Positions 16,463 to 25,425 of a stretch of DNA of 40,982 bases are shown piece by piece. The notes beneath the pieces were generated by a model. The model was not told the DNA's origin. It saw only the letters and a list, made by a program, of their open reading frames with translations, and made no database searches. Within the stretch, counting starts at the first letter, position 1. The number at the start of each line of letters is the position of its first letter. The DNA is from UBA4844 sp050943255. Its GTDB lineage: Bacteria > Bacillota > Syntrophomonadia > Syntrophomonadales > Syntrophomonadaceae. The stretch is taken from the NCBI GenBank assembly GCA_050943255.1, contig JBMNOV010000014.1:1-40982 (forward strand). Direction: 5' to 3'. A program made the translations under genes and the position numbers.

Positions 16463-18856
16463 TTACATGCTACTCAAGGGATTAAGATCTATTTCTACTT
16501 TGGCTTGCTTGTGCCATTTTATGCTAGCAATATTTGCACCTACACTATTTAATAATAACATGTTTTCAGATTTTATAATAAGTTGATAGCGGATTTTATT
16601 TCTCACCCGGTATAGTGGACAAGGTGCAGGCCCTAGAATTACAAGATTATCCTCCTTTGCATCCGTTATTTCAATAGTAAATTGTTGAATATTATTAGCA
16701 ACTCTGTGAGCGATTTTATCTTCCGGCGAAATAATAACCAGCCTTAGTATATGGCTAAAAGGTGGATAGTTTAACATTTGACGCCATTTTATCTCCTCCC
16801 TATAAAAAGCAGCATAGTCTTGCTGAGCGGCATAAGATAGCAACTGGTTATCCGGATTGTATGTCTGAATAATTACTTCTCCGCTTATTGAACTCCGACC
16901 TGCTCGGCCAGCAGCCTGAACAATCAATTGAAAACATCTCTCTCCCGAGCGGAAATCGGGTAGGGTTAACATGCCATCAGCATCGAGAATACCCACCAAT
17001 GAAACACCAGGAAAGTCTAATCCTTTTGCTACCATCTGGGTACCAATTAATATATCTATATTACCATCCTTCATACCTTGTAAAATTTTATCCTGAATCC
17101 CCTTAAGGGTTGAGCTATCCAAATCTAGCCTGGCAATACGGGCTTGAGGAAACATTAATCTAACATCCTCTTCTACTCTTTGCGTACCATAGCCAGTCTG
17201 TTGTAAATAACTACTTCCGCAGGATGGGCAAATAGCTAAATTACTATAATTATTTCCACAATAGTGACATAGATATATGCCCTGATCTTTATGGTAGTTA
17301 AGACCAACTGAACAATTGGGACAAGTTAATATATTTCCACAGTTTCGACATATGGTGTAAGGGGTAAAACCACGCCGATTAAGAAATAAGATACACTGCT
17401 CACTTCTATCGAGAGCATTCATTATTTTATCTTCAAGCAATGGAGAAATTATCTGACTCCTTGCTTTCAAGCCAACTTTTTTCATATCTACTATATTTAT
17501 TTCTGGTAATAGCGCATCACCAGCTCTGTAGGACATATCTAACCTGATACTTTTCCCTATTTCACTGCAATAGTAAGTCTCAATCGACGGTGTAGCACTG
17601 CCCAAAAGTAATACTGCATTATTCCGACGGGCTCTCTCGCGGGCAACTTCCCGGGCATGGTAACGTGGTTGTTGTTCCTGCTTATAGGAATATTCCTGTT
17701 CCTCATCAATGATTATTAAACCAATATTTGATAAAGGTGCAAAAATGGCAGAACGGGTCCCTATTACCAGATCCGTCTCACCTTGTTTAATTCGCTTCCA
17801 CTCTTCATACCTTTCCCCAGCCGACATACTACTATGGATAACCGCCATTTTCGGAATCCTGCCTGTAACTGTGTCTAATAGATGGCGAGTCAATGCAATC
17901 TCTGGTATTAGCATAATTACTTTTTTACCCCGCTCTATACAACTTAGTGCCGCTCTGATATATACTTCAGTTTTTCCACTCCCAGTTACCCCGTAAAGGA
18001 GAATCTCCTTTCCTTGTGCAGTAACAATAGCATCATTTACCGCCCTTAGTACCTTTTCCTGTTCTTGATTTAAGTTAGGTTCGTAAGCTTCTACATTTTT
18101 ATGTATTTGTTTTATTTTAATATACTCTTTTTTTAAGAGGGACTTTATGCTGTACCTAGATGCTTTTTCCTCAAGTTCCTTGCATAATATAGCTCCTTTT
18201 TCGTATAGCATCTGTATTATTTCAGCTTGCCTAGGAGCTTTCCGTTTTAGCTGAATCAGCTTGTAATTATCTAAGTTTTCGCTGCAAACATATACACAAT
18301 CATCCCGTTTCTCCCGAAAACCTTTATATGTTCCAGCAATGTATATTATCCCCTTTGTTTCAAGATCTTTTAGCTCATTAGCTTTGGTGTGTGTTACTAC
18401 TTCGTGATAGTTAATACTACTACGTTTAATTAAGGCCTTAATTAGTTGAGAATTGGTTACCGAGTTTTCGATTTCGAGGTATTTAATAAGATCGTTATTA
18501 TTTATTTGAGGTACTATTACCTGACCGCTTTTATGACTTAACTTCCGGGGAATCATAGAACTGATAGCACGGCTCAATGGGCATATATAGGTTTCAGCCA
18601 ACCATAAAGCCAGCTCATATAGATCCGGTGTGAGAATAGCCTCACGGTCTAATACTGATAGAACTGGCTTGGTATCAATCTCCGGTGGATCTGCATTTTC
18701 ATTTATTATATACCCCTCCACCTTTCTTTTTGCTAATTCAACCAGTACGCGTTTGCCAAAAGCTATTTCACTTATTAATGGCGCTGGTACATGATAAATA
18801 TATAAATCTACCGGAGGCATTATTGGCATATTAATCAAAACCTGAATATATCTCAT
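16463..18856 (-). CDS. priA: Primosomal protein N' (replication restart helicase)
   Basis: A 797-residue superfamily 2 helicase that reloads the replisome at stalled forks. It has an N-terminal 3'-DNA-binding domain, Walker A GVTGSGKTE (289-297), motif II IIIDEEQE (381-388), a GSATPS motif III, and a zinc insertion with eight cysteines (503, 506, 512, 515, 530, 533, 543, 546), followed by the helicase C domain (GTQMVAKGLDFPGVSLVG). Motif II is normally DEEH in PriA and here is DEEQ. ATG with GGAGGGAG upstream. Confidence 0.96.
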   Translation of the reverse strand: MRYIQVLINMPIMPPVDLYIYHVPAPLISEIAFGKRVLVELAKRKVEGYIINENADPPEIDTKPVLSVLDREAILTPDLYELALWLAETYICPLSRAISSMIPRKLSHKSGQVIVPQINNNDLIKYLEIENSVTNSQLIKALIKRSSINYHEVVTHTKANELKDLETKGIIYIAGTYKGFREKRDDCVYVCSENLDNYKLIQLKRKAPRQAEIIQMLYEKGAILCKELEEKASRYSIKSLLKKEYIKIKQIHKNVEAYEPNLNQEQEKVLRAVNDAIVTAQGKEILLYGVTGSGKTEVYIRAALSCIERGKKVIMLIPEIALTRHLLDTVTGRIPKMAVIHSSMSAGERYEEWKRIKQGETDLVIGTRSAIFAPLSNIGLIIIDEEQEYSYKQEQQPRYHAREVARERARRNNAVLLLGSATPSIETYYCSEIGKSIRLDMSYRAGDALLPEINIVDMKKVGLKARSQIISPLLEDKIMNALDRSEQCILFLNRRGFTPYTICRNCGNILTCPNCSVGLNYHKDQGIYLCHYCGNNYSNLAICPSCGSSYLQQTGYGTQRVEEDVRLMFPQARIARLDLDSSTLKGIQDKILQGMKDGNIDILIGTQMVAKGLDFPGVSLVGILDADGMLTLPDFRSGERCFQLIVQAAGRAGRSSISGEVIIQTYNPDNQLLSYAAQQDYAAFYREEIKWRQMLNYPPFSHILRLVIISPEDKIAHRVANNIQQFTIEITDAKEDNLVILGPAPCPLYRVRNKIRYQLIIKSENMLLLNSVGANIASIKWHKQAKVEIDLNPLSSM

Positions 18857-18878
18857 ATGCTCACTCCCTCCAAGGACA

Positions 18879-18902
18879 TAAAGGCGGGATACCCCGCCTT
18901 TA
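18879..18902 (-). terminator. Hairpin between metK and priA
   Basis: TAAAGGCGGG/CCCGCCTTTA makes a 10-bp stem (18879-18888 with 18893-18902) with a 4-nt loop. In the transcription direction it is followed by TGTCC rather than a clean U-run. It may act as a weak terminator or attenuator that lowers priA expression relative to metK. Confidence 0.55.
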
Positions 18903-18928
18903 AATAATTATGGATTTTTAGTTCTCCC

Positions 18929-20119
18929 CTATAACCCAGCTTGAATCCTAAGCTGTTCAGCTCGGTCGGTTTTCTCCCAGCTAAATTCAGGTTCAAGACG
19001 TCCAAAATGGCCATAAGCTGCAGTTTTTTTATATATTGGCCTTCTTAGGTCAAGATCTCTGATAATTGCTGCCGGTCTTAGATCAAAGTTTTTATTTATC
19101 AATTCTATAATTTTTTGATTACTTATTCTGTTGGTTTCATAGGTATCCACTCTAATTGATAAGGGCTTGGCTACCCCTATAGCATAAGCTAGCTGAATTT
19201 CACAGCGATCAGCAATTCCAGCCGCTACTATATTCTTAGCTACATATCTAGCCGCATAAGATGCCGAGCGGTCAACTTTAGTAGGATCTTTGCCGGAAAA
19301 AGCTCCTCCTCCGTGCCGAGCCATACCCCCATATGTATCGACAATAATTTTTCTACCAGTTAAACCACAATCCCCCTGGGGGCCGCCTACCACAAATCTA
19401 CCAGTAGGATTTATATAAAAAAGTGTTGCATCATCGAGCATATTTTCAGGAATACTAGCTTTTATAACGTGCTCAATAATATCCTTTTCTAAGGTTTCCC
19501 GATCAACGTTTGGATGGTGTTGTGTAGATACCACTACTGTATTTACTCTAATTGGTTTATTATTCTCATACTCTATTGTAACCTGAGTCTTACCATCAGG
19601 ACGTAAATATTTTATTATTTCATCTTTTCTTACCTGAGCTAAACGATAAGCCATTTTATGAGCCAGATAAATAGGCATAGGCATAAGACTATCAGTCTCA
19701 TTGCTTGCATAGCCAAACATAAGGCCTTGATCTCCAGCTCCAATTGCCTGCAGTTGTGCATCCGATAGTTCGCCTATTTTGGCTTCATATGATTTATTTA
19801 CACCCAAAGCAATATCAACAGACTGTTCATCAAGTGCAGTTATAACTGCACAGGTTTCAGCATCAAACCCATATTTAGCTCGAGTATATCCAATTTCCTT
19901 TATCGTTCTGCGAACAATGTGTGGTATGTCTACATAACATTCCGTGGTTATCTCACCTGAAACCAGTACAAGACCAGTAGTTACAAGTGTTTCACACGCT
20001 ACTCTGCCCATGGGATCATTCTCTAAAATAGCATCAAGTACTGCATCTGAAATTTGGTCAGCTATTTTATCAGGATGCCCTTCAGTAACTGACTCTGAAG
20101 TAAACAGACTTTTGGTCAT
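18929..20119 (-). CDS. metK: S-adenosylmethionine synthetase
   Basis: A 396-residue enzyme making SAM from ATP and methionine. Signatures are SVTEGHPDKIADQISDA near the N-terminus, GAGDQGLMFGYA and GGGAFSGKDPTKVDRSA. I prefer ATG at 20119 (MTKSLFTSES), with AAGGAG 9 nt upstream; the ATG at 20137 has no ribosome site. No SAM riboswitch is visible in the short gap to coaBC. Its insertion between coaBC and priA differs from B. subtilis. It supplies SAM also used by the neighbouring RsmB and RlmN. Confidence 0.97.
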   Translation of the reverse strand: MTKSLFTSESVTEGHPDKIADQISDAVLDAILENDPMGRVACETLVTTGLVLVSGEITTECYVDIPHIVRRTIKEIGYTRAKYGFDAETCAVITALDEQSVDIALGVNKSYEAKIGELSDAQLQAIGAGDQGLMFGYASNETDSLMPMPIYLAHKMAYRLAQVRKDEIIKYLRPDGKTQVTIEYENNKPIRVNTVVVSTQHHPNVDRETLEKDIIEHVIKASIPENMLDDATLFYINPTGRFVVGGPQGDCGLTGRKIIVDTYGGMARHGGGAFSGKDPTKVDRSASYAARYVAKNIVAAGIADRCEIQLAYAIGVAKPLSIRVDTYETNRISNQKIIELINKNFDLRPAAIIRDLDLRRPIYKKTAAYGHFGRLEPEFSWEKTDRAEQLRIQAGL

Positions 20120-20144
20120 CTCCCTCAACTCCTTCATTAAAAAT

Positions 20145-21341
20145 CTATAATAACTTTACTATTTTATCTAAAATTACTGATGCCACACCTTGTTTACTCA
20201 TCTTGGGCAGAGATTCAATTTCTCCATTACGGCTTATAATGGTTACGATATTGGTATCGCTGGCAAAACCAGCACCTTCAACTGTAACATCATTGGCAAC
20301 AATAAAATCCAGGTTTTTATTTTCTAGTTTTTTCTTGGCATTTGCAATAAGATTTTCAGTTTCAGCAGCAAACCCCACCATAATTTGACCAGGTTTTTTC
20401 TTTTTTCCTAGTGTTTTCAATATATCAGGCGTCCCTACGAGAATTAGAGCTAATTCTTCTGGGTGATCTTCTTTTTTCTTTATTTTTTGTTCAGCCTTAT
20501 ATTTAACTCTAAAATCGCCTACTGCTGCTGCTCCAATTATGATGTCACAATCAGGCTGATGTTGTAACATGACCTGACACATTTCTTCTGCCCCCCGGAC
20601 CGGTATAAACTTAGCCCCTTTAGGTGGTTCTAACGGAGACTGACCAGATACCAGTATAACATCAGCCCCCCTGGCTAATGCCTCTTGGGCAATAGAATAC
20701 CCCATTTTACCGGTTGCACGATTAGCAATAAATCTAACCGGGTCAATATCTTCACAAGTGGTACCAGCATTAACCATAAGTCGTATGCCCTGCAAATCAT
20801 TCTTATGGTATAAAGTTTTTATAATTTCATTGTATATGGTATCAATTTCTGGTAACCGCCCTTGACCACTAACACCACAAGCCAAATCTCCAATACCAGC
20901 TTCCATAACTATATGGCCATAACTTCTAAGTTTACTCATATTGTCTTGGACAGTAGGATTATTATACATGTTTGTGTTCATAGCAGGAACAATTAATAAA
21001 GGTGCAGTATTAGCCAAGGTAATAGTTGAAAGAAGATCATCTGCTATCCCATGAGCAGCCTTAGCTATATAATTGGCGGTTGCCGGCGCAATTACCAATA
21101 AATCAAGTTGTTCAGCTACACCTATATGCTGTACTTTCCATTCCCGGGATTCATCCCAGAGATCAATTAAAACTTCACGCCCAGTAAGCGTTCTAAAAGT
21201 TAAGGGGGTAATAAATTTTGTTGCTCCTTCGGTCATAATAACAATTACATCAATATCGTCTTTTTTAAGCTTACTTACTAATTCGGCAATTTTATAAGCA
21301 GCGATACCTCCTGTAATGCCAACACCAACTTTTTTGGGCAT
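20145..21341 (-). CDS. coaBC: Bifunctional phosphopantothenoylcysteine decarboxylase/synthase
   Basis: A 398-residue fusion in CoA synthesis. The N-terminal FMN-dependent decarboxylase (CoaC) has GITGGIAAYKIAE, the active-site His in VQHIGVA and PAMNTNMYNNP. The C-terminal CTP-dependent synthetase (CoaB) has DPVRFIANRATGKMGY and KKEDHPEELALILV. The CoaB entry motif reads NAGTTCEDIDP, with a cysteine before the Glu. ATG after GGAGG, only 2 bp after the rpoZ stop. Order gmk-rpoZ-coaBC-priA as in B. subtilis. Confidence 0.96.
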   Translation of the reverse strand: MPKKVGVGITGGIAAYKIAELVSKLKKDDIDVIVIMTEGATKFITPLTFRTLTGREVLIDLWDESREWKVQHIGVAEQLDLLVIAPATANYIAKAAHGIADDLLSTITLANTAPLLIVPAMNTNMYNNPTVQDNMSKLRSYGHIVMEAGIGDLACGVSGQGRLPEIDTIYNEIIKTLYHKNDLQGIRLMVNAGTTCEDIDPVRFIANRATGKMGYSIAQEALARGADVILVSGQSPLEPPKGAKFIPVRGAEEMCQVMLQHQPDCDIIIGAAAVGDFRVKYKAEQKIKKKEDHPEELALILVGTPDILKTLGKKKKPGQIMVGFAAETENLIANAKKKLENKNLDFIVANDVTVEGAGFASDTNIVTIISRNGEIESLPKMSKQGVASVILDKIVKLL

Positions 21342-21343
21342 AA

Positions 21344-21556
21344 TTAAGCCTCCTTGCTAGGTTGTGTGTTTTCCTGAATCTTAACCTTTCCGTTCATTAT
21401 TTCATCGAGAGCTGTGGTAACAACAGCCGAAAGGTGATATTGATCATTATCCTTTTTCTCTTCGGAAATTTTTCTTGCTCTGCGAGCAACTGCAACTACT
21501 ACAGCATACTTACTATTGGCTATTTTCATTAATTCTTTGGTTGAAGGAGGAATCAA
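21344..21556 (-). CDS. rpoZ: RNA polymerase omega subunit
   Basis: A 70-residue small subunit that helps assemble the beta-prime subunit. The family signature SKYAVVVAVARRARKISEE is followed by AVVTTALDEIMNGKV. TTG start at 21556, with AAGGAG about 10 nt upstream. It lies between gmk and coaBC with tight spacing. Confidence 0.95.
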   Translation of the reverse strand: MIPPSTKELMKIANSKYAVVVAVARRARKISEEKKDNDQYHLSAVVTTALDEIMNGKVKIQENTQPSKEA

Positions 21557-21569
21557 TTATATCAGCTCC

Positions 21570-22169
21570 TTATATTAAGTTTGATACCCTACATCTTTCT
21601 GCATTAATAATTGAACATACTGTATCTACAGCCGTATCTAATTCCTTGTTTAATACTATATAATCGTAATGCCTATATTGCTCCATTTCCCATTTGTATG
21701 ATGCAAGACGAACCTCCATACTTTCAGGAGAATCAGAACCACGATTTATCAAACGTTGGGCAAGTTCTTCAATACTAGGAGGAGCAATAAAAATAAAAAC
21801 ACCTGCTGGCATCTTTTCTTTAACTTTAATAGCTCCCTGAATATCAATTTCCAATAATACATCCTGCCCTTTGTCTAGGTTATGGTCAACGAAATGGCGT
21901 GGTGTCCCGTATAAATTATTATATACTTTTGCCCACTCTAAAAATAAATCATTGTCAATCATCTGAATAAATGCAGGTTGATCAATAAAATAGTATTCCC
22001 TACCACTAACTTCCCCTGTACGTGGTAAACGGGTAGTAGCTGAAATAGATAGTTTAATATTTTTCATTCTTTTCATAACTGCTTTGGTAATAGAACCTTT
22101 TCCAACACCTGATGGACCAGATATTACAAAAAGTATACCTTTCCGGGCCATTCTCTTCCCAACTTTCAT
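21570..22169 (-). CDS. gmk: Guanylate kinase
   Basis: A 199-residue P-loop kinase phosphorylating GMP to GDP, with SGPSGVGKGS near the N-terminus, RLPRTGEVSGREYYF for GMP binding, LLEIDIQGA and a lid region RLINRGSDS. Two starts are possible: ATG at 22169, with no clear ribosome site, or ATG at 22151 (MARKGILFVISG), which better fits the family N-terminus and has GGGAAG close by. In the remA-gmk-rpoZ run. Confidence 0.96.
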   Translation of the reverse strand: MKVGKRMARKGILFVISGPSGVGKGSITKAVMKRMKNIKLSISATTRLPRTGEVSGREYYFIDQPAFIQMIDNDLFLEWAKVYNNLYGTPRHFVDHNLDKGQDVLLEIDIQGAIKVKEKMPAGVFIFIAPPSIEELAQRLINRGSDSPESMEVRLASYKWEMEQYRHYDYIVLNKELDTAVDTVCSIINAERCRVSNLI

Positions 22170-22171
22170 AA

Positions 22172-22432
22172 TTAGAGATCATCACTGGATTCTTTAGATG
22201 TCAATCTATTTGCCACAGTTTCCGGTTGTACTGCAGATAAGATAACATGAGCACTGTCAGCTATAATTACCGCTCTGGTTCTACGCCCATAAGTAGCATC
22301 TATCAAAATACCTTTTTCCCTGGCCTCTTGTATAATCCTCTTAATTGGTGCTGATTCTGGGCTAACAATAGCGACAATTCTATTTGCCGCAACAATATTA
22401 CCAAAACCAATATTAACTAACTTAATATCCAT
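22172..22432 (-). CDS. remA: Extracellular matrix regulator RemA (DUF370)
   Basis: An 86-residue protein of the RemA/YlzA family. In B. subtilis it is a DNA-binding activator of biofilm matrix and osmoprotection genes that forms ring-like assemblies. The sequence MDIKLVNIGFGNIVAANRI and the YGRRTRAVIIADS segment are typical. AGGAGG lies 27 nt before the ATG, overlapping the yicC stop, and two small stems (GGC/GCC and CCGG/CCGG) lie between. An in-frame TAA excludes a longer start. Order yicC-remA-gmk is as in B. subtilis. Confidence 0.93.
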   Translation of the reverse strand: MDIKLVNIGFGNIVAANRIVAIVSPESAPIKRIIQEAREKGILIDATYGRRTRAVIIADSAHVILSAVQPETVANRLTSKESSDDL

Positions 22433-22463
22433 AAATAAATACCGGAATTACCGGCTTCGCCTC

Positions 22464-23342
22464 CTATTCAATATTTTGTAACTGTTCCCTGATCTTTTCC
22501 AACTCAGCTTTAGCTTCCACAACAATTCGATTCATTTCTAAATCATTAGACTTCGAAGCTATGGTGTTTATTTCTCGGAACATCTCCTGTACAAGAAAGT
22601 CAGCCTTCCGGCCCACCGGCTCGTCCAGCTGTATTAATTCTTCTAAATATTTAATATGACTTTTAAGCCGTACTATCTCCTCAGTTACATTTGATTTGTC
22701 AGCAAATATGGCAATTTCCTGTAATAGCCTTTGTTCATCAATCAAGTCTTGTGAAATAAAATCACCTATTCTAGTACGCATTCGTTCACCTTGTTCTTTA
22801 CTTACCCAGGGTGCCCGATCTTCTAATTTATTTACCATATAAAAAATCAAATTGTTCCTTTTTATAATGTCTTGGGCGAGGTTAAAACCTTCCTTTTTCC
22901 GCATCGCAACTAGACTTTCGAGCGCCTGTCTAAGTGATTGCTGAAGAATATCCCATAATGATTCTAAATCATCATCATCATTATTAAGATCAAATACTTC
23001 CGGTAAACGAAAAATATCAATTGCTTTGATTTCTGGTGTAATATTTAGGGTTTCTGCTAATTGTTTCAAATTATTATAATAAGATATAGCCAAATCTTTG
23101 TCAATTAAGATGCTTTTTTGAGATTCTCCCGTTTTTTCAATGTTAATTAAAATATCTAGCCGTCCCCGGCTTATAAATTTTCGTAGCTCTTCTTTAATAT
23201 GATCTTCTAAAGAAGAATAACGCCTCGATATGCGTATAACAGGATCAAAATAGCGATGATTTACTCCCTTAATCTCACAATTTACCTGATAATATTTATT
23301 AGATGCTTGACCTCGACCAAAACCCGTCATGCTTTTTACCAT
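22464..23342 (-). CDS. yicC: YicC/YloC-family endoribonuclease
   Basis: A 292-residue protein of the YicC family, endoribonucleases implicated in sRNA or mRNA decay. N-terminal MVKSMTGFGRG and C-terminal VGRKADFLVQEMFREINTIASKSND are the family signatures. ATG at 23342 gives the family N-terminus just after the aminotransferase stop. A TTG at 23357, overlapping that gene, is an alternative with AGGA nearby. Corresponds to B. subtilis yloC. Confidence 0.92.
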   Translation of the reverse strand: MVKSMTGFGRGQASNKYYQVNCEIKGVNHRYFDPVIRISRRYSSLEDHIKEELRKFISRGRLDILINIEKTGESQKSILIDKDLAISYYNNLKQLAETLNITPEIKAIDIFRLPEVFDLNNDDDDLESLWDILQQSLRQALESLVAMRKKEGFNLAQDIIKRNNLIFYMVNKLEDRAPWVSKEQGERMRTRIGDFISQDLIDEQRLLQEIAIFADKSNVTEEIVRLKSHIKYLEELIQLDEPVGRKADFLVQEMFREINTIASKSNDLEMNRIVVEAKAELEKIREQLQNIE

Positions 23343-23346
23343 TATC

Positions 23347-24519
23347 TTAGAATTCAACCTTTCCTAAAGCATTTTCCAATCGGTTGAATGCTTCTTTAAT
23401 CCGTAATTGGTCAACAGTTAATGCTATTCTAAAATATCCTTCGCCATACTGACCATAACCATTCCCAGGAGTAATTATAACAGCCGCTTTTTCTAATACC
23501 AGCTCAGCAAATGAAGCAGAAGTAAAGCCTTTTGGTACTTTAACCCACAAGTAAAAACTACCCTTTGGGGGAGTAACTTTCCAACCTAGGCGAGTAAGCC
23601 CTTCTATGCAGATATTTCTTCTTTCCTCATATATCTTTTTCATTTCCTTAATTTCATTTTGGTCACTTCTTAAGGCTTCAATCCCCGCATATTGAATAGC
23701 TTGAAAAGCGCCGGAATCAATATTAGATTTAAATCTAGCTAATACCTCTATGACTGCTTTATTTCCAGCAGCCCAACCGATACGCCAGCCAGTCATATTA
23801 TAAGTTTTAGATAATGAATGAAACTCAATGCCTACATCTTTAGCACCTTCGGCCTGAAGAAAACTGTTTGGTTGAATTTGATCAAAAGCTAGTTCAGAAT
23901 AGGCAGCGTCGTGACAAACTATAATATCATATGTTTTAGCAAACTCAACTACTTTCTTGAAAAAACTTAAATCAGCTACCGCACCAGTTGGATTATTGGG
24001 ATAATTTAGAAACATAAGCTTAGCCTTACGCGCTATATCTGATGGTATATCCTCCAGAATCGGCAAATAACCGTTTTCCTCCAATAAAGGCATTAAATAC
24101 GGTTCTCCGCCTGCTAGCAAGGTGCCAATACCATACACCGGGTAACCGGGATCAGGTACTAAATTAATATCACCATGATCAAGATAGGCAAACGAGATAT
24201 GGGCTATCCCTTCCTTAGATCCAATTAAGGATACTATTTCACTGCCCGCTTCCAATGTTACTCCAAAGCGTTTTAAATACCATTCAGCAACAGCTTGCCG
24301 GAATTCTAGTAAACCAATTGAGCTAGGATATTGATGGTTACCCGGATCATAGATACTTTTGGCCATTTTGTCAATAATGAATGAAGGTGTTGGCTGGTCA
24401 GGGTCACCTATTCCTAAATTAATTATATCAATTCCCTTTTCTTTTGCTTGTGCAATCTTCTGTTCAATACGGGCAAATAAATAAGGTGGTAACTTCTGCA
24501 TTGCCTTACTTTCCTGCAT
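23347..24519 (-). CDS. dapL: LL-diaminopimelate aminotransferase
   Basis: A 390-residue class I/II PLP aminotransferase. The lysine Schiff base is K238 in HSLSKTYNMTGWR. Other motifs are NLGIGDPDQPTP, DPGYPVYG and NYPNNPTGA. The start MQESKAMQKLPPYLFARIE, the SKTYNMTGWR motif and the position beside dapF support LL-DAP aminotransferase, which converts tetrahydrodipicolinate directly to LL-DAP. Another amino-acid aminotransferase cannot be excluded. ATG at 24519, with AGGAGG 7 nt upstream, preferred over a TTG two codons earlier. Confidence 0.78.
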   Translation of the reverse strand: MQESKAMQKLPPYLFARIEQKIAQAKEKGIDIINLGIGDPDQPTPSFIIDKMAKSIYDPGNHQYPSSIGLLEFRQAVAEWYLKRFGVTLEAGSEIVSLIGSKEGIAHISFAYLDHGDINLVPDPGYPVYGIGTLLAGGEPYLMPLLEENGYLPILEDIPSDIARKAKLMFLNYPNNPTGAVADLSFFKKVVEFAKTYDIIVCHDAAYSELAFDQIQPNSFLQAEGAKDVGIEFHSLSKTYNMTGWRIGWAAGNKAVIEVLARFKSNIDSGAFQAIQYAGIEALRSDQNEIKEMKKIYEERRNICIEGLTRLGWKVTPPKGSFYLWVKVPKGFTSASFAELVLEKAAVIITPGNGYGQYGEGYFRIALTVDQLRIKEAFNRLENALGKVEF

Positions 24520-24547
24520 TAACAATCCTCCTGACTATGTAATTTTA

Positions 24548-25390
24548 TTAAGCCTGTCCTAGTAATAGGTTGCCATAAAAAACTTCTGTAGCTGGACCAG
24601 TCATATAAACATGATTATCATTTTCTAACCATTCAATATATAAGTCTCCTCCCGGCAGGTGAACAATAGCCTTTCGGGATGTTTTATTATTTAGGACAGA
24701 TGCTACAAGCGAAGCACAGGCACCGGTACCACAGGCGAGAGTTGTACCTGCCCCTCTTTCCCAGACTCTCATACTTAACTCATTTTTATTTATTATTTGA
24801 ACAAACTCTACATTAGTTCGCGCCGGAAACATTTCATGATTTTCCAAAAGTGGCCCCCATATATGCACGGGAAAATTCTCTACATTATCAACAAACACTA
24901 TACAATGGGGGTTGCCCATAGAAACAGCCGTGATGATAAAATCCAGTCCAGGTACTTTAAGGCATATACCAATATTATCTCCCTGACCTTTTAGGGGTAT
25001 TAATTCTCGTTCCAGTATTGGTATTCCCATATCAACCTTTATAGCCTCAACTTGGTTATCGTTTAATAGAATTTCGGGGTATATAGTTCCTGCCTGAGTC
25101 AATACACTAATATTTTGATTTTGAACTAAACCATGTTCATAAGCATAGCGTGCTACACAGCGAATTCCATTACCACACATTTCTGGTTCAGATCCATCTG
25201 GGTTAAATATGCGCATAAAAATATCCATATGGTTATGTGGCCCAGTAATAATTAGGCCATCTGCTCCAACACCAAAATTTCGATCACAGATAATACTAGC
25301 ATAATTCTGGTAACGACTAGCCTCTGTCCAAGATGACGCTTCCATTATAACAAAATCATTACCCAATCCATGCATCTTGGTAAACTTCAT
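24548..25390 (-). CDS. dapF: Diaminopimelate epimerase
   Basis: A 280-residue enzyme converting LL-DAP to meso-DAP for lysine and peptidoglycan. Catalytic cysteines are C72 (EMCGNGIRC) and C220 (LACGTGACAS). N-terminal MKFTKMHGLGNDF is canonical. ATG start after GGGGG. It precedes dapL in the transcript, so the two form a dap pair inserted in the yloB-yicC interval. Confidence 0.97.
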   Translation of the reverse strand: MKFTKMHGLGNDFVIMEASSWTEASRYQNYASIICDRNFGVGADGLIITGPHNHMDIFMRIFNPDGSEPEMCGNGIRCVARYAYEHGLVQNQNISVLTQAGTIYPEILLNDNQVEAIKVDMGIPILERELIPLKGQGDNIGICLKVPGLDFIITAVSMGNPHCIVFVDNVENFPVHIWGPLLENHEMFPARTNVEFVQIINKNELSMRVWERGAGTTLACGTGACASLVASVLNNKTSRKAIVHLPGGDLYIEWLENDNHVYMTGPATEVFYGNLLLGQA

Positions 25391-25425
25391 AACTTGCCCC
25401 CTGTGTATTAATTAAAATTGTCCTG

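Noticed and set aside
20120..20144. SAM riboswitch before metK
   Set aside because: Only 25 bp separate coaBC and metK, with no room for an aptamer.
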